From the NCBI GenBank assembly GCA_018402525.1, contig JAGYIR010000009.1:186001-250000 (forward strand): 64,000 bases of DNA. The letters run 5' to 3'. Positions 1 to 12,038 of the stretch are shown piece after piece (the stretch's first letter is position 1; each line of letters starts with the position of its first letter). The position numbers were made by a program, and so were the translations under genes. This stretch comes from Crocinitomicaceae bacterium (GTDB lineage: Bacteria > Bacteroidota > Bacteroidia > Flavobacteriales_D > Crocinitomicaceae). The notes under the pieces are model-generated. The model made no database searches. It was not told the origin of the DNA and saw only the letters and a list, made by a program, of their open reading frames with translations.

Positions 1-302
1 GCCATAATGTTTGAAGTAAAGTTAAAAAAAAGGAAGAATTACTGGATTCAAAATCCATGTTTATTCTCCAAATTTTCAACCCACTACTTAAATCGGAATA
101 GTATATTATTGACAATAAATTCAATCATAATTGGACTTTATTTATGATTGTCAATTAGCCGTAAACTGAGATTAAATAAGAAACAACAAAACGTTATAAT
201 CACGATTATTCTCATAGAATCAAACTAGCCAAGCTTTATAAAGAGAGAAGTAAGATAATACCAGATTCCAACCTCAATATTTATTACAGTACTACTGTTA
301 GT
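1..302. other. gene-free stretch with one hairpin
   Basis: I see no credible coding region here. It lies beyond the 3' end of the DUF3467 gene and is strongly AT-rich with stops in all frames. The only structure I can point to is a bulged inverted repeat near 109-154, listed separately. Confidence 0.5.
109..154. repeat. imperfect inverted repeat / hairpin
   Basis: TTGACA (109-114) pairs with TGTCAA (149-154), and ATCATAA (124-130) pairs with TTATGAT (142-148). This gives a 13-bp hairpin interrupted by a 9-nt bulge on the left arm. No T-tract follows on either strand, so it is not a standard terminator. The role is unknown. Confidence 0.35.
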
Positions 303-614
303 CTACGCTTCAGTAGTCGGTGTTCCAAAGTTCATTGGTGGCATCGGAGGGACATCTCCATTCTCAATTACTCCAAACGTTTGTTCAAACTTTTGTATGT
401 TTTCGCGCATGGCATTCATAAGACGCTTTGCATTTTGTGGCGTCATAATGACACGTGAACGCACTTTTCCTTTTGGCATTCCAGGCATCATTTGAATGAA
501 ATCACATACAAACTCTGATGGCGAATGCGTAATGATCGCAAGATTGGTATACACTCCTACTGAAATGTCTTCTGAAAGCTCAATATTCACCTGATTCTCG
601 TTTTTCTTTTCCAT
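303..614 (-). CDS. DUF3467 family protein
   Basis: A 103-residue cytoplasmic protein without signal peptide or membrane segment. It matches the DUF3467 family: an N-terminal beta-rich part with a VYTNLAIITHSPSEF stretch, a VRSRVIMTPQNAKRLM stretch, and a helical end containing FEQTFG, followed by a Pro/Met-rich tail. The function is not known. In Bacteroidota this gene commonly follows rpoC, as it does here, which suggests a link to transcription or co-expression with polymerase. A terminator lies between rpoC and this gene, so it depends on read-through or on a promoter in 615-707 that I could not identify. The start is an ATG at 612-614. Confidence 0.85.
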   Translation of the reverse strand: MEKKNENQVNIELSEDISVGVYTNLAIITHSPSEFVCDFIQMMPGMPKGKVRSRVIMTPQNAKRLMNAMRENIQKFEQTFGVIENGDVPPMPPMNFGTPTTEA

Positions 615-707
615 ACTTCAATTCTACTTACCGTTTGAATTGCTAATATAAGCAAACTGGATGAAAGAATGCATCTGTCTAAACGATTCGCATTGAAAAT
701 CTAGGAC

Positions 708-743
708 AAAAAAAATAGGGACTTACCAGTGGCAAATCCCTAT
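708..743 (-). terminator. Rho-independent terminator of the rpoBC operon
   Basis: On the minus strand ATAGGGA and TCCCTAT (715-721 and 737-743) form a 7-bp stem, followed by a run of eight T (708-715 as A on the plus strand). It lies about 20 nt past the rpoC stop codon. Confidence 0.85.
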
Positions 744-763
744 CTCTATTATTTCTATTGAAA

Positions 764-3700
764 TTATTCTACTTCTGTCACTTCTACCGTTTCCTCCATG
801 TCAGCTTTTGAGCCAACTAGCATTCTTTGGTATTCACGGATTCCTGTACCTGCAGGGATTAAGTGTCCAACAATTACGTTTTCTTTCAATCCAAGTAAGT
901 GATCTTCTTTACCAGAAATCGCAGCTTCGTTCAATACTTTCGTTGTTTCCTGGAAGGAAGCAGCCGAAATAAACGATTGCGTTTGAAGCGATGCTCTAGT
1001 AATACCTTGTAACAACGGTGTAGAAGTTGCAGGAACTGCATCTCTCGATTCAACAAGTTTCTTGTCAGCACGTTTCAATTGAGAATTTTCGTCTCTTAAT
1101 CTTCGCGCAGAAACAATTTGACCTGGTTTTAAAGCATCTGAATCGCCTGCATCGATAACAACTTTCATTCCGTAGATCGAGTTGTTTTCTTCGCTGATGT
1201 CTGCTTTATGCACCGATTGACCTTCTAAGAATTTAGTATCTCCAGAATCAACAATTTGTGCTTTCAACATCATTTGACGAACGATTACCTCAAAGTGCTT
1301 ATCGTTGATCTTCACCCCTTGTAAACGATATACCTCTTGTACTTCATTTACGATGTACTCTTGTACTTTGGTTGGTCCTTCAATGTTCAAGATGTCGTTT
1401 GGTGTAATTGCACCAACAGACAACGGTTGACCGGCTCTTACGAAATCATTCTCTTGTACAAGAATGTGTTTCGATAATGGCACCAAGTATTTACGTACTT
1501 CACCTGTTTTAGAAGTGATTTGAATTTCACGGTTACCACGTTTGATTTTACCGTATTCCGCCACACCATCAATTTCAGAAACAACTGCTGGATTCGAAGG
1601 ATTACGTGCTTCAAACAGCTCAGTAATACGTGGAAGACCACCCGTGATATCCCCAGACTTACCAGCCTTACGAGGAATTTTTACAAGGATCTCACCACCT
1701 TCAATTTTATCTCCTTCTCCAATCGAAATGTGTGCATCAACAGGTAAACTGTATTCTCTCAACACTTCTTTTGTTTTTGGATCGATGATATGAATTGCAG
1801 GGTTCTTTTTCTTATCACGAGATTCAGTAATTACTTTTTCAGTAAATCCTGTTTGCTCATCTACTTCTTCACGGTATGTAATTCCTTCCGTAACACTGTC
1901 AAATACAACAGTACCTTTTACTTCAGAAATAATTACCGCGTTGTATGGATCCCACTTACAAATCACATCGCCTTTAGCAATTTTAGAATTGTTGGTTGCA
2001 ACCAATTCAGCTCCATAAGGAATGTTTGCTGTCATTGTTACGTTCCCTTTCGCATCCGTAATTTTCACTTCAGCAGAACGTCCAACAACAATCGTTGCAG
2101 TACCAGTTTTCGTTTTACGCTCAATTGTTCTTAACGCCTCGATATCTAATGTTCCAGATGTTTTTGCTTTCAAATCTGATTCGTCAGCAATATTTGATGC
2201 TGTACCACCAACGTGGAACGTACGAAGCGTCAACTGCGTACCAGGCTCGCCAATTGATTGTGCTGCCACAACTCCAACTGCATCACCCCGTTGCGCCATT
2301 CTGTTTGTCGCCAAGTTCAATCCGTAACACTTAGAACATACTCCTCTACGCATTTCGCAGGTAAGAACAGATCTGATTTCCACTTCATCAATTTCTGCTG
2401 CGTCAATTGCAGCTGCAATTTCTTCAGTGATCAATGCTCCACCAGCAACGATTAACTCGTCCGTTTCTGGGTTAAATATATCGTGTACCGTTGAACGACC
2501 GATGATACGATCGCTTAATGGTTCAACAATCTCATCGTTTTTCTTCAATGCAGTTGCTACCAATCCTCTCAAAGTTCCACAATCGTCTGAATTAATCACG
2601 ACATCTTGTGCAACGTCAACCAAACGACGTGTAAGGTAACCCGCATCCGCCGTTTTAAGTGCTGTATCGGCAAGACCTTTACGCGCACCGTGAGTAGAAA
2701 TAAAGTACTCAAGAATTGAAAGTCCTTCCTTAAAGTTCGATAAAATTGGATTTTCAATAATATCTTGTGATGACGCACCAGATTTCTGAGGTTTTGCCAT
2801 CAGACCACGCATACCGGATAACTGACGAATTTGCTCTTTAGAACCACGGGCTCCAGAATCAAACATCATGTAAATTGAGTTAAATCCTTGCTTATCGTTC
2901 TTCAATTGCTCCATCAACGTGTGTGTCAAACGAGAATTGGTGTGTGTCCAGATATCAATGATTTGGTTATAACGCTCATTATTTGTAATAAGACCCATGT
3001 TATAATTCATCAATACATCTTTCACTTCATCTTCTGCCTTTTGGACAAGCTCCACTTTTTCCTTAGGAACGATAATATCATCTAGGTTAAACGACAACCC
3101 ACCTTTAAAGGCCATGTGGTAACCCAATTCTTTAATATCGTCCAAGAAAGCTGCTGAACGCGCTGTTCCACACGTTTTCAATACATTTCCGATCATATCA
3201 CGAAGTGCTTTCTTCGTCATTACATCATTGATATATCCTGCTTCATTCGGAACACGCTCGTTGAAAATTACACGTCCACATGTAGTTTCAATCAAACGAA
3301 CAACAATATCACCTTTTTCATCAAGGTCAGTTGTTCTTACTTTGATCGCTGCATGTAAATCCAATGCACCTTCATTGTACGCAATGATAACTTCTTCTGG
3401 AGAGTAGAATACACCACCTTCTCCTTTAACAATATCATCTTTTGTACTTTTCTTTCCTTTCGTGATGTAGTATAATCCCAAGACCATATCCTGAGAAGGT
3501 ACGGCGATAGGTGCACCATTCGCAGGGTTCAAAATGTTGTGAGATGCTAACATCAATAATTGCGCTTCCAAAATTGCCGCATTACCCAACGGTAAATGCA
3601 CAGCCATCTGGTCACCATCGAAATCGGCGTTGAATGCTGTTGTTACCAACGGGTGCAAACGAATCGCTTTTCCTTCAATCAATTTAGGTTGAAAAGCTTG

Positions 3701-5056
3701 AATCCCTAATCTGTGAAGCGTAGGGGCTCTATTCAGTAGTACAGGGTGTCCTTTTAGTACATTTTCTAAAATATCCCAAACTACTGGTTCTTTTCTATCT
3801 ACAATTTTCTTTGCTGATTTTACTGTTTTTACAATACCACGCTCAATCATCTTACGAATGATGAATGGTTTGTATAACTCGGCAGCCATTCCTTTTGGAA
3901 GACCACATTCATGCAATTTCAAATCTGGTCCAACAACAATTACCGAACGTGCTGAATAATCCACACGTTTTCCAAGTAAGTTTTGACGGAAACGACCTTG
4001 TTTACCTTTCAATGAATCAGAAAGCGATTTCAATGGTCTGTTTGATTCTGTTTTAACTGCAGAAGATTTTCTAGAGTTATCAAACAATGAATCTACCGAC
4101 TCTTGAAGCATACGTTTCTCATTTCGCAAGATAACTTCTGGCGCTTTAATTTCGATCAAACGCTTCAAACGGTTGTTACGGATGATTACTCTTCTGTACA
4201 AATCATTCAAATCCGACGTTGCAAAACGACCACCATCCAATGGAACCAAAGGCCGTAATTCTGGTGGAATTACAGGAACAACTTTAACAATCATCCATTC
4301 TGGTCTGTTCTCAATTCTTTCTTGAGATTCACGCATTGATTCAACAACTTGTAGACGTTTTAACGCCTCGTTTTTACGTTGAACCGATGTTTCAGTATTT
4401 GCTCTGTGACGTAAATCATATGAAGTAGATTCAAGGTCGATTGTTTTCAATAAATCGTACAATGCTTCAGCTCCCATTTTTGCCACAAACTTGTTTGGAT
4501 CTGAATCCTCCAAGTATTGATTTTCTTTAGGAAGTGTATCTAAAATATCAAGGTAATCCTCTTCCGTTAAGAAGTCTAAGCGATTTAATACTTCACCTTC
4601 CAAACCAGTTGCAATACCTGGTTGAATAACCACATATCTTTCATAATAAATGATCTGATCCAACTTCTTAGTCGGAAGACCAAGTAGGTATCCAATTTTA
4701 TTTGGCAACGATCTAAAGTACCAAATGTGCGCTACAGGAACAACCAATGAAATGTGTCCCATACGCTCACGACGTACTTTTTTCTCTGTTACTTCAACCC
4801 CACAACGGTCACAAACGATTCCTTTGTATCGGATTCTTTTGTATTTTCCACAGTGACATTCAAAATCCTTCACCGGTCCAAAAATACGCTCACAAAACAA
4901 ACCATCTCTCTCTGGTTTGTATGTACGGTAGTTAATTGTCTCCGGTTTAAGTACTTCACCACTTGATTTCTCAAGAATTGTTTCAGGTGAGGCCAACGAA
5001 ATCGTAATTTTGTTGAAGCTACTTTGTTTTTTCGGTGTTTCTTTTCTGTAAGCCAT
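764..5056 (-). CDS. rpoC: DNA-directed RNA polymerase subunit beta'
   Basis: The largest RNA polymerase subunit (1430 aa) and part of the catalytic core. The N-terminal zinc-binding cysteines are C67, C69, C82 and C85. The magnesium-binding active-site motif NADFDGDQ is at 476-483, with the three Asp residues intact. The bridge/trigger region shows [19 protein letters not shown], and the second zinc site has [15 protein letters not shown]. Length is normal for Bacteroidota. It lies 80 nt downstream of rpoB and is co-transcribed. A palindromic repeat sits in the rpoB-rpoC gap and a strong terminator follows. The ATG start gives MAYRKE. Confidence 0.99.
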   Translation of the reverse strand: MAYRKETPKKQSSFNKITISLASPETILEKSSGEVLKPETINYRTYKPERDGLFCERIFGPVKDFECHCGKYKRIRYKGIVCDRCGVEVTEKKVRRERMGHISLVVPVAHIWYFRSLPNKIGYLLGLPTKKLDQIIYYERYVVIQPGIATGLEGEVLNRLDFLTEEDYLDILDTLPKENQYLEDSDPNKFVAKMGAEALYDLLKTIDLESTSYDLRHRANTETSVQRKNEALKRLQVVESMRESQERIENRPEWMIVKVVPVIPPELRPLVPLDGGRFATSDLNDLYRRVIIRNNRLKRLIEIKAPEVILRNEKRMLQESVDSLFDNSRKSSAVKTESNRPLKSLSDSLKGKQGRFRQNLLGKRVDYSARSVIVVGPDLKLHECGLPKGMAAELYKPFIIRKMIERGIVKTVKSAKKIVDRKEPVVWDILENVLKGHPVLLNRAPTLHRLGIQAFQPKLIEGKAIRLHPLVTTAFNADFDGDQMAVHLPLGNAAILEAQLLMLASHNILNPANGAPIAVPSQDMVLGLYYITKGKKSTKDDIVKGEGGVFYSPEEVIIAYNEGALDLHAAIKVRTTDLDEKGDIVVRLIETTCGRVIFNERVPNEAGYINDVMTKKALRDMIGNVLKTCGTARSAAFLDDIKELGYHMAFKGGLSFNLDDIIVPKEKVELVQKAEDEVKDVLMNYNMGLITNNERYNQIIDIWTHTNSRLTHTLMEQLKNDKQGFNSIYMMFDSGARGSKEQIRQLSGMRGLMAKPQKSGASSQDIIENPILSNFKEGLSILEYFISTHGARKGLADTALKTADAGYLTRRLVDVAQDVVINSDDCGTLRGLVATALKKNDEIVEPLSDRIIGRSTVHDIFNPETDELIVAGGALITEEIAAAIDAAEIDEVEIRSVLTCEMRRGVCSKCYGLNLATNRMAQRGDAVGVVAAQSIGEPGTQLTLRTFHVGGTASNIADESDLKAKTSGTLDIEALRTIERKTKTGTATIVVGRSAEVKITDAKGNVTMTANIPYGAELVATNNSKIAKGDVICKWDPYNAVIISEVKGTVVFDSVTEGITYREEVDEQTGFTEKVITESRDKKKNPAIHIIDPKTKEVLREYSLPVDAHISIGEGDKIEGGEILVKIPRKAGKSGDITGGLPRITELFEARNPSNPAVVSEIDGVAEYGKIKRGNREIQITSKTGEVRKYLVPLSKHILVQENDFVRAGQPLSVGAITPNDILNIEGPTKVQEYIVNEVQEVYRLQGVKINDKHFEVIVRQMMLKAQIVDSGDTKFLEGQSVHKADISEENNSIYGMKVVIDAGDSDALKPGQIVSARRLRDENSQLKRADKKLVESRDAVPATSTPLLQGITRASLQTQSFISAASFQETTKVLNEAAISGKEDHLLGLKENVIVGHLIPAGTGIREYQRMLVGSKADMEETVEVTEVE

Positions 5057-5083
5057 AATATTGCCTTATTCTTTAATTATCTT

Positions 5084-5105
5084 CCCTGTCTGCCGGCAGT
5101 CAGGG
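5084..5105. repeat. REP-like palindrome between rpoB and rpoC
   Basis: CCCTGTCTGCCGGCAGTCAGGG is a near-perfect palindrome centred on TGCCGGCA, with one mismatched pair. It is GC-rich in an AT-rich gap. It resembles dispersed CCTGCCGGCAGG-type repeats seen in many Bacteroidota genomes. It could form a hairpin in the mRNA between the two subunits. No T-tract follows, so it is not a terminator. Confidence 0.6.
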
Positions 5106-5136
5106 ATGAGCTTTCGCTCGGTTCAACAACTGACGA

Positions 5137-8100
5137 TTAATCCATAGAGATATTGAGACACAATCCTCTTAACTCATGCAACAATACGTTGAACGATTCA
5201 GGAATTCCTGGTTCAGGAATATTGTCTCCCTTCACAATCGCTTCGTATGCTTTTGCACGACCAATGACATCATCAGACTTCACTGTCAAAATTTCTTGAA
5301 GGATGTTTGCAGCTCCAAATGCTTCTAGGGCCCAAACCTCCATCTCTCCAAATCTTTGACCTCCAAACTGCGCTTTACCACCAAGTGGTTGTTGCGTAAT
5401 CAATGAGTATGGTCCGATAGAACGCGCGTGCATCTTATCATCAACCATGTGCGCCAATTTCAACATGTAGATAACTCCTACCGTTGCAGGTTGATCGAAA
5501 CGCTCTCCAGTTCCACCATCGTACAAGTAAGTTTTACCTGATCTTGGAACTCCAGCTTTCTTCGTCAACTCATCAATTTCTAATGGATGTGCTCCGTCAA
5601 AAATTGGTGTAGCGAACTTCATTCCCAATTTCTCTCCTGCCCAACCTAGAACTGTTTCGTAAATCTGTCCAAGGTTCATACGTGAAGGTACCCCAAGTGG
5701 GTTCAACACGATATCAACAGGTGTTCCATCTTCTAAGAATGGCATATCTTCCGCACGAACGATATTGGCAACAATACCTTTATTTCCGTGACGTCCCGCC
5801 ATCTTATCTCCAACTTTCAACTTACGCTTCTTAGCCACGTAAACTTTAGCCATCTTAATGATTCCAGCTGGGAGTTCATCACCAACTGAGATATGAAATT
5901 TCTTACGTTTGTAAGTTCCCAATAAATCGTTTGACTTGATGTTGAAGTTATGAATAACTCTACCAATCAATAAGTTGGTTTTCGCATCATCCGTCCAATT
6001 TGTTGGATTAATTATTGAATAATCAATCGCGTTCAAATTCTTAGTAATGAATTTAGTTCCCTTCTTAATGATCTCCTCCTTAAAATTATTGAAAACTCCA
6101 GCAGACTTGTGATCTCCTGCAATTGCTAATAATTTTTCAATCAATGTATTTTTTAGTGCTGCGAATTCTTTTTCGTAATCAGCATCTAAATTTTCCAAAA
6201 TCGGTTTGTCCTGTGCTTTTGCTTTTCTATCCTTGATAGCACGAGAGAATAATTTTTTCTCTACAACGACACCTCTTAACGAAGGTCCAGCTTTCAACGA
6301 AGCATCTTTCACGTCACCTGCTTTGTCACCAAAAATTGCACGTAGCAATTTCTCTTCTGGAGATGGATCTGTTTCTCCTTTTGGTGTAATCTTACCAATA
6401 AGAATGTCCCCTTCTCTGATTTCGGCTCCAACGCGGATCAATCCGTTTTCATCCAAGTCTTTTGTTGCTTCTTCACTTACGTTAGGAATATCAGAAGTTA
6501 ATTCTTCCATTCCACGTTTCGTGTCACGCACGTCCAAAGAATACTCATCAATGTGGATAGATGTAAATACATCCTCACGCACTACGCGCTCAGAAATTAC
6601 AATCGCATCCTCAAAGTTATATCCTTTCCAAGGCATGAAGGCAACTTTTAAGTTTTGTCCAAGTGCAAGCTCACCTTGCTGTGTAGCGTACCCTTCGCAT
6701 AAAACTTGACCTTTTTCAACTTTATCTCCTTTTTGTACAATTGGTTTCAAGTTGATACAAGTACCTTGGTTGGTCTTAGCAAATTTTGTCAGTGGGTAAC
6801 GTGTTACTTCACCATCAAAACTTACCAATTTATCTTCTTTCGTCCAGTTGTATTTAATAACGATTTCATTCGCATCAACATACTCAACAACTCCTTCGCC
6901 TTCTGCGTTAATTAAAACACGAGAATCTTTCGCTACAAGTTCTTCAATACCTGTTCCAACGATTGGTGAATTTGGTTTCAACAATGGAACAGCTTGACGT
7001 TGCATGTTCGATCCCATCAAGGCACGGTTGGCATCATCGTGCTCAAGGAAAGGAATAGAAGATGCTGCGATAGATGCAATTTGATTTGCTCCAACGTCCA
7101 TCAAGTTAAGGTTTGAAGGCTCCACTACAGGAAAATCTCCCTCAAAACGCGCTTTTACAACCTCAGTTAAGAAATTTCCCTTTTCGTCAATTTTTGCATT
7201 CGCTTGCGCGATCATTTTTTGATCTTCCTCTTCTGCTGAAATGTAAACAGGTTCTTTATCCATGGATACTTTACCATTCACCACTTCGCGGTATGGAGTT
7301 TCAATAAACCCAAGTTTATTCACTTTCGCAAATACACACAATGAAGAAATCAAACCAATGTTTGGTCCCTCTGGTGTTTCAATTGTACACAAACGTCCGT
7401 AGTGTGTGTAGTGAACGTCACGCACCTCGAACCCAGCTCTTTCTCTAGAAAGACCCCCTGGTCCTAGTGCCGATAAACGGCGTTTATGTGTTACCTCAGA
7501 AAGTGGATTCGTTTGATCCATGAACTGAGACAACTGATTGGTACCAAAGAACGAGTTAATCACAGACGAAAGTGTTTTCGCGTTGATCAAATCGATTGGT
7601 GTAAAGACTTCGTTATCACGAACGTTCATACGCTCACGAATTGTTCTAGCCATACGTGCTAAACCAACTCCAAATTGAGAATACAATTGCTCACCAACTG
7701 TTCTTACTCGTCTATTTGAAAGGTGATCGATATCATCTACATCTGCTTTTGAATTTACTAATTCAATCAGATATTTGATGATAGAAATCATATCGGTTTT
7801 GGTCAATACACGAGATGTTTCATCCATGTTTTCACCTAACTTCTTATTCAATCTAAAACGACCTACTTCACCTAAATCATAACGCGTGTCAGAAAAGAAT
7901 AATTTTTCAAAAACTCCCTTTGCCGTTTCGTAATCTGGTGGCTCAGCATTTCTCAACTGACGGTAAATATGCTCAACGGCCTCTTTTTCAGAGTTTGAAG
8001 TATCTTTTTGTAAAGTATTGTAGATAATCGTAAAATCTGCACTATTAGCATCTTCTTTGTGCAAGATAATCGTTTTAGAACCCGAATCAACAATCAAGTC

Positions 8101-8955
8101 GATGTGCTCTTCTTCCAAAACAGTTTCACGATCCAATAAGACTTCATTTCTTTCGATAGAAACAACTTCACCTGTATCCTCATCTACGAAATCCTCTACC
8201 CAAGATTTCAGAACTCTGGCAGCCAATTTACGACCAAGCGCCTTTTTCAAGTTTGCTTTTGTCGCTTTCATTTCATCTGCAAGGTCGAAAATCTCTAGAA
8301 TATCCTTATCGCTTTCGTAACCGATGGCACGGAACAATGTTGTTACTGGTAATTTCTTTTTACGGTCGATGTATGCATACATAACACTGTTAATGTCAGT
8401 TGCAAACTCAATCCAAGATCCTTTGAAAGGGATCACACGCGCAGAGTACAATTTTGTACCATTAGCGTGACGACTTTGTCCAAAGAACACACCTGGAGAA
8501 CGATGTAATTGCGAAACGATAACTCGTTCTGCTCCGTTCACCACAAATGATCCTTTTGGGGTCATATATGGAATTGTACCTAAATATACATCCTGCACGA
8601 TAGTTTCAAAATCTTCGTGTTCTGGATCTGTACAGTACAATTTTAATTTCGCTTTAAGAGGGACACTGTAGGTTAAACCTCTATCAATACACTCTTCAAT
8701 AGTGTATCTCGGAGGATCAACGAAGTAATCCAAAAATTCCAATACAAATTGATTTCTCGTATCGGTAATTGGGAAGTTTTCTGCGAAAACTTTAAATAAT
8801 CCTTCGCTTTCTCTGTTGTCTGGAGTTGTTTCTAATTGAAAAAACTCTTGGAAAGACTTTAATTGTACATCCAAAAAATCTGGATATGCAAATTGATTTT
8901 TGCTAGACGCAAAATTCACTCTCTTCTGAATACTGTTTGATGATGCCAAGGCCAA
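5137..8955 (-). CDS. rpoB: DNA-directed RNA polymerase subunit beta
   Basis: The second largest polymerase subunit (1272 aa), which forms the catalytic cleft with beta'. The rifampicin-pocket region has [16 protein letters not shown] and [13 protein letters not shown], with the usual residues (Gln, Asp, His, Arg, Ser) in place, so the sequence is wild type and predicts rifampicin sensitivity. Conserved [11 protein letters not shown] and [12 protein letters not shown] motifs are present. It follows rplL after a 109-nt gap that contains a hairpin. Length and motifs are complete and no frameshift is seen. Confidence 0.99.
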   Translation of the reverse strand: MALASSNSIQKRVNFASSKNQFAYPDFLDVQLKSFQEFFQLETTPDNRESEGLFKVFAENFPITDTRNQFVLEFLDYFVDPPRYTIEECIDRGLTYSVPLKAKLKLYCTDPEHEDFETIVQDVYLGTIPYMTPKGSFVVNGAERVIVSQLHRSPGVFFGQSRHANGTKLYSARVIPFKGSWIEFATDINSVMYAYIDRKKKLPVTTLFRAIGYESDKDILEIFDLADEMKATKANLKKALGRKLAARVLKSWVEDFVDEDTGEVVSIERNEVLLDRETVLEEEHIDLIVDSGSKTIILHKEDANSADFTIIYNTLQKDTSNSEKEAVEHIYRQLRNAEPPDYETAKGVFEKLFFSDTRYDLGEVGRFRLNKKLGENMDETSRVLTKTDMISIIKYLIELVNSKADVDDIDHLSNRRVRTVGEQLYSQFGVGLARMARTIRERMNVRDNEVFTPIDLINAKTLSSVINSFFGTNQLSQFMDQTNPLSEVTHKRRLSALGPGGLSRERAGFEVRDVHYTHYGRLCTIETPEGPNIGLISSLCVFAKVNKLGFIETPYREVVNGKVSMDKEPVYISAEEEDQKMIAQANAKIDEKGNFLTEVVKARFEGDFPVVEPSNLNLMDVGANQIASIAASSIPFLEHDDANRALMGSNMQRQAVPLLKPNSPIVGTGIEELVAKDSRVLINAEGEGVVEYVDANEIVIKYNWTKEDKLVSFDGEVTRYPLTKFAKTNQGTCINLKPIVQKGDKVEKGQVLCEGYATQQGELALGQNLKVAFMPWKGYNFEDAIVISERVVREDVFTSIHIDEYSLDVRDTKRGMEELTSDIPNVSEEATKDLDENGLIRVGAEIREGDILIGKITPKGETDPSPEEKLLRAIFGDKAGDVKDASLKAGPSLRGVVVEKKLFSRAIKDRKAKAQDKPILENLDADYEKEFAALKNTLIEKLLAIAGDHKSAGVFNNFKEEIIKKGTKFITKNLNAIDYSIINPTNWTDDAKTNLLIGRVIHNFNIKSNDLLGTYKRKKFHISVGDELPAGIIKMAKVYVAKKRKLKVGDKMAGRHGNKGIVANIVRAEDMPFLEDGTPVDIVLNPLGVPSRMNLGQIYETVLGWAGEKLGMKFATPIFDGAHPLEIDELTKKAGVPRSGKTYLYDGGTGERFDQPATVGVIYMLKLAHMVDDKMHARSIGPYSLITQQPLGGKAQFGGQRFGEMEVWALEAFGAANILQEILTVKSDDVIGRAKAYEAIVKGDNIPEPGIPESFNVLLHELRGLCLNISMD

Positions 8956-9019
8956 ACGTTTTTAGTGAATAAAAAATAGTGTGCAAAATGCACTTAATAA
9001 TATAAAACAGGAATAGGTA

Positions 9020-9038
9020 TCCCGACATTTCGTCGGGA
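9020..9038. repeat. hairpin between rplL and rpoB
   Basis: TCCCGAC (9020-9026) and GTCGGGA (9032-9038) form a perfect 7-bp stem with a 5-nt loop. No T-tract follows on the minus strand, so read-through into rpoB is expected. It may be a REP-type repeat or a processing/attenuation site that sets the ratio of ribosomal proteins to polymerase. Confidence 0.6.
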
Positions 9039-9064
9039 CACCTTCCATTCTTGTAAGCAATAAA

Positions 9065-9439
9065 TTACTTAATTTCAACTTCAGCTCCTGCCTCTTCTAA
9101 TGAAGATTTAAGACCTTCTGCTTCGTCTTTAGAGACACCTGCTTTCAACGTAGCTGGTGCTGCGTCAACAAGTTCTTTAGACTCTTTCAAACCTGTTCCA
9201 GTCAATTCTTTCACAAGTTTAACAACTGCAAGTTTAGATGCACCTGCAGATTTAAGAATTACTTCGAATTCTGTTTGTGCTTCAGCAGCTTCACCACCAG
9301 CAGCAGGTCCAGCAGCAACCGCTACTGCAGCAGCAGCAGGTTCGATACCGTACTCATCTTTCAAAATTGTTGCTAGTTCGTTCACATCTTTTACCGTAAG
9401 ATTTACTAGCTCTTCTGCGATTTTCTTTAAATCAGCCAT
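9065..9439 (-). CDS. rplL: 50S ribosomal protein L7/L12
   Basis: The ribosomal stalk protein (124 aa), which recruits translational GTPases. It has the usual order: an N-terminal dimerisation domain, an Ala/Gly-rich hinge ([19 protein letters not shown]), and a C-terminal domain with [25 protein letters not shown]-type sequence (conserved Lys and Gly residues present). It lies 37 nt after rplJ, in the order found in most bacteria. Confidence 0.99.
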   Translation of the reverse strand: MADLKKIAEELVNLTVKDVNELATILKDEYGIEPAAAAVAVAAGPAAGGEAAEAQTEFEVILKSAGASKLAVVKLVKELTGTGLKESKELVDAAPATLKAGVSKDEAEGLKSSLEEAGAEVEIK

Positions 9440-9476
9440 TTTTATTTAATTTTAATATAAATTCAACAATAATTTA

Positions 9477-9998
9477 CTATGCTCTCTCTTCGAGCGTTTT
9501 AAGGATTCCAGCGATTTTTCCGCCAGCACCTTTAAGTCCAGAAACAACGTTCTTAGCAGGACTTTGAAGTAATGCAATAAGATCTCCAAGTAATTCTTCC
9601 TTGCTCTTAACATCAGACAATGCAGACAACTGGTCATCACCAATATATACACAATCATCAATGTAAGCACCTTTAAGAATTGGCTTATCGTTTTTCTTAC
9701 GAAACTCTTTAATTAGTCGCGCAGGAACATTACCAACTTCTGCAAACATGATAGACGTTGCACCTGAAAGTGTGTCTTTCAAATTACCAAAGTCTTTACC
9801 TTCAACTTTTTCCATTGCCTTTTCGAGTAACGTATTCTTTACTACTCTTAGGCTAACGTTTGCGTTGAAAGCACGTCTTCTTAAGTTGTTTACTACTTCT
9901 ACTGTTAATTCCGCTGTGTCTGCTAAATAGATAACATTTGCTTCAGCCAATTGAGCTGTCAAATCATCTATATACTTTGCTTTTTCTTCTCTTGTCAT
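9477..9998 (-). CDS. rplJ: 50S ribosomal protein L10
   Basis: The stalk base protein (173 aa), which anchors L7/L12 dimers to 23S rRNA. The N-terminal MTREEKAKYIDDL, the RNA-binding region with VSLRVVKNTLLEKA, and a helical L12-binding C terminus (LLQSPAKNVVSGLKG onward) are visible. It starts 11 nt after the rplA stop codon. That leaves little room for the long L10 leader known from E. coli, so autoregulation, if present, must act within the operon. Confidence 0.99.
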   Translation of the reverse strand: MTREEKAKYIDDLTAQLAEANVIYLADTAELTVEVVNNLRRRAFNANVSLRVVKNTLLEKAMEKVEGKDFGNLKDTLSGATSIMFAEVGNVPARLIKEFRKKNDKPILKGAYIDDCVYIGDDQLSALSDVKSKEELLGDLIALLQSPAKNVVSGLKGAGGKIAGILKTLEERA

Positions 9999-10009
9999 TT
10001 TCGTAAGTT

Positions 10010-10705
10010 TTAAGCAATTACAGACTTAGTATCAATTTGAATACTAGGGCTCATTGTAGAACTGATATAAATACTCTTCACGTAAGCTCCTTTAGCCGCT
10101 GCGGGTTTTAATTTCATAATCGTTTGAATAAGCTCATTTGCATTATCCTTGATTTTGCTTCCCTCAAAGCTAGACTTCGCTACCATTGCGTGTACAATTC
10201 CGTATTTATCAACTTTAAAGTCGATTTTACCGGCCTTGATATCAGTTACAGCCTTCGCAATATCCATTGTTACAGTACCTGTTTTTGGATTTGGCATAAG
10301 TCCTCTTGGTCCCAAAACGCGACCTAAAGCACCAACCTTACCCATTACAGCAGGCATCGTAATAATCACATCGATATCTGTCCAACCACCTTTAATTTTT
10401 GCAATGTAATCGTCCAAACCAACGTGGTCAGCACCGGCAGCTTTTGCTTCTTCTTCCTTATCAGGAGTACAAAGAACCAACACTTTCATGTCCTTTCCAG
10501 TACCGTGAGGTAAAGCAACGCTACCTCTAACCATTTGATTTGCTTTTCTAGGATCTACTCCAAGACGAACACATACATCAACTGAGGCGTCAAATTTTGT
10601 AGTTGAAACTTCCTTAACCAAATTACATGCTTCCGTTAAGGTATAAGCTTTAGCTGAATCAATCTTTGCTAGAGCTTCTTTTCTCTTTTTAGATATTCTT
10701 CCCAT
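10010..10705 (-). CDS. rplA: 50S ribosomal protein L1
   Basis: A 231-aa ribosomal protein of the L1 protuberance. The signature [17 protein letters not shown] is intact. I chose the ATG at 10703-10705 (MGRISKKRK), because the longer reading frame from 10741 would run into the 3' end of rplK and adds a non-homologous extension. With this start the gap to the rplK stop is 10 nt. In other bacteria L1 represses the L11-L1 mRNA. No clear L1-binding site was identified here. Confidence 0.97.
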   Translation of the reverse strand: MGRISKKRKEALAKIDSAKAYTLTEACNLVKEVSTTKFDASVDVCVRLGVDPRKANQMVRGSVALPHGTGKDMKVLVLCTPDKEEEAKAAGADHVGLDDYIAKIKGGWTDIDVIITMPAVMGKVGALGRVLGPRGLMPNPKTGTVTMDIAKAVTDIKAGKIDFKVDKYGIVHAMVAKSSFEGSKIKDNANELIQTIMKLKPAAAKGAYVKSIYISSTMSPSIQIDTKSVIA

Positions 10706-10715
10706 AACGTTACAA

Positions 10716-11162
10716 TTATTTAGTTTTCGGTGCTTCACCACCTTTTACAACAACTCCCATACTTCTTGCTGTACCAGCGATCATGCGCATTGCAGAATCT
10801 ACAGTAAAACAATTCATATCTTGCAACTTATCCTCGGCAATGGTACGCACTTTATCCCAAGAAAGTGTTGCTACTTTTGAACGGTTAGGTTCAGAAGAGC
10901 CCTTCTTAAGTTTAGTTTGTTCCATGATTTGGATTGCTGCAGGAGGTGTTTTTATTACAAAATCAAAAGATTTATCACTGTAAACTGTGATAACTGCTGG
11001 TAACACCTTTCCAGGTTTGTCCTGCGTACGCGCATTAAATTGCTTGCAGAACTCCATAATGTTAACCCCTTTTGCACCAAGTGCGGGACCAACAGGAGGA
11101 GCTGGATTAGCTGCACCACCTTTGATTTGTAGTTTAATCAAACCTGCTACTTCTTTAGCCAT
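10716..11162 (-). CDS. rplK: 50S ribosomal protein L11
   Basis: A 148-aa protein of the GTPase-associated centre. The N-terminal domain has the proline-rich [16 protein letters not shown] motif (thiostrepton region), and the C-terminal rRNA-binding domain contains GTARSMGV. It lies 82 nt downstream of nusG and directly ahead of rplA. Confidence 0.99.
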   Translation of the reverse strand: MAKEVAGLIKLQIKGGAANPAPPVGPALGAKGVNIMEFCKQFNARTQDKPGKVLPAVITVYSDKSFDFVIKTPPAAIQIMEQTKLKKGSSEPNRSKVATLSWDKVRTIAEDKLQDMNCFTVDSAMRMIAGTARSMGVVVKGGEAPKTK

Positions 11163-11244
11163 TTGTTTTTAAATTATGTAGTCAAACATGATTACTCACG
11201 GGAAGCTTTAATCGCTTTCATCACTCCTACGGTTAATATACTCT

Positions 11245-11796
11245 TTAAACCTCTTTCTCTACTTGCATATAGCTGAGCTCTAGCAAGTTCTTTCTACCAA
11301 ATATCTTTACCATTACTTTCAATTTCTTTTTGTCTTCGTTGATTTCATCAATCACACCAGAGAAATTGTTAAATGGACCATCTATTACTTTAACAGATTC
11401 ACCCACCACAAATGGTATTTTCATTTCTTCTTCTGATTCAGAAAGCTCATCGACTTTACCTAAAATTCGATTCACTTCTGACAAACGCATTGGCGATGGA
11501 TCTCCACCTTTTTCATTTCCTAAGAACCCAATTACATTTGGAATGCTTTTTATAACGTGAGGCACCTCACCGACAAGCGCAGCTTCAACCAAAACGTAAC
11601 CAGGCAAGTAGGATTTTTCCTTACTCACTTTTTTACCATTTCTAATTTGAAACACCTTTTCTGTTGGTATAAGTACTTGACCTATAAAATCGTTCAATTT
11701 TAAACGTGTGATTTCGACGTCAAGATATTCTTTTACCTTTTTTTCTTTCCCACTGATAGATCTTACGACATACCAGCGTTTTTTGATTTCCGCCAT
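11245..11796 (-). CDS. nusG: transcription termination/antitermination protein NusG
   Basis: A 183-aa elongation factor that binds the polymerase clamp and links it to ribosomes or Rho. The N-terminal NGN domain begins with KKRWYVVRSISGKEKKV and contains SYLPGYVLVEA. A C-terminal KOW domain (VKVIDGPFNNFSGVIDEI) is present. It starts 7 nt after the secE stop, as usual for the secE-nusG pair. Confidence 0.98.
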   Translation of the reverse strand: MAEIKKRWYVVRSISGKEKKVKEYLDVEITRLKLNDFIGQVLIPTEKVFQIRNGKKVSKEKSYLPGYVLVEAALVGEVPHVIKSIPNVIGFLGNEKGGDPSPMRLSEVNRILGKVDELSESEEEMKIPFVVGESVKVIDGPFNNFSGVIDEINEDKKKLKVMVKIFGRKNLLELSYMQVEKEV

Positions 11797-11803
11797 CGCT
11801 TAA

Positions 11804-12025
11804 TTAAAACATTTTATAAATCAATCCTAATACTCCCTTCCAGAAAGAATCCTTATCACCTGTAATTCCAAACACAAAATCCATTGCGAAAATAACTAGC
11901 GATAAAAGCACAGAAGCAACAACGACAATAATCGTGTTACTTTGCAATTCCTTCCATGTAGGCCATGTGACTCTGTGAACCATCTCGGTCACTGTCTCAT
12001 TGATATATTCTTTTACTTTTGACAT
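11804..12025 (-). CDS. secE: preprotein translocase subunit SecE
   Basis: A small SecYEG subunit (73 aa) with one C-terminal membrane segment (about residues 30-50) and the conserved cytoplasmic motif VHRVTWPTWKELQ. I chose the ATG at 12023-12025 (MSKVKEY). The longer reading frame would begin inside the upstream tRNA-Trp gene, which cannot be protein-coding. Confidence 0.95.
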   Translation of the reverse strand: MSKVKEYINETVTEMVHRVTWPTWKELQSNTIIVVVASVLLSLVIFAMDFVFGITGDKDSFWKGVLGLIYKMF

Positions 12026-12038
12026 CTCATCAATTTTG

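Noticed and set aside
45-60. Possible tRNA anticodon arm (TTCAAAA loop in a short stem)
   Set aside because: No D-arm, T-arm or acceptor stem is nearby; a 5-bp stem with such a loop can occur by chance.
303-614. DUF3467 gene as a phage-derived or toxin-antitoxin protein
   Set aside because: It matches a conserved family that follows rpoC in this phylum, and no partner gene is present.
6206-6709. Long plus-strand reading frame (167 codons) inside rpoB
   Set aside because: It is antisense to a well-defined essential gene, and its predicted protein is Ser/Phe-rich like a shadow frame.
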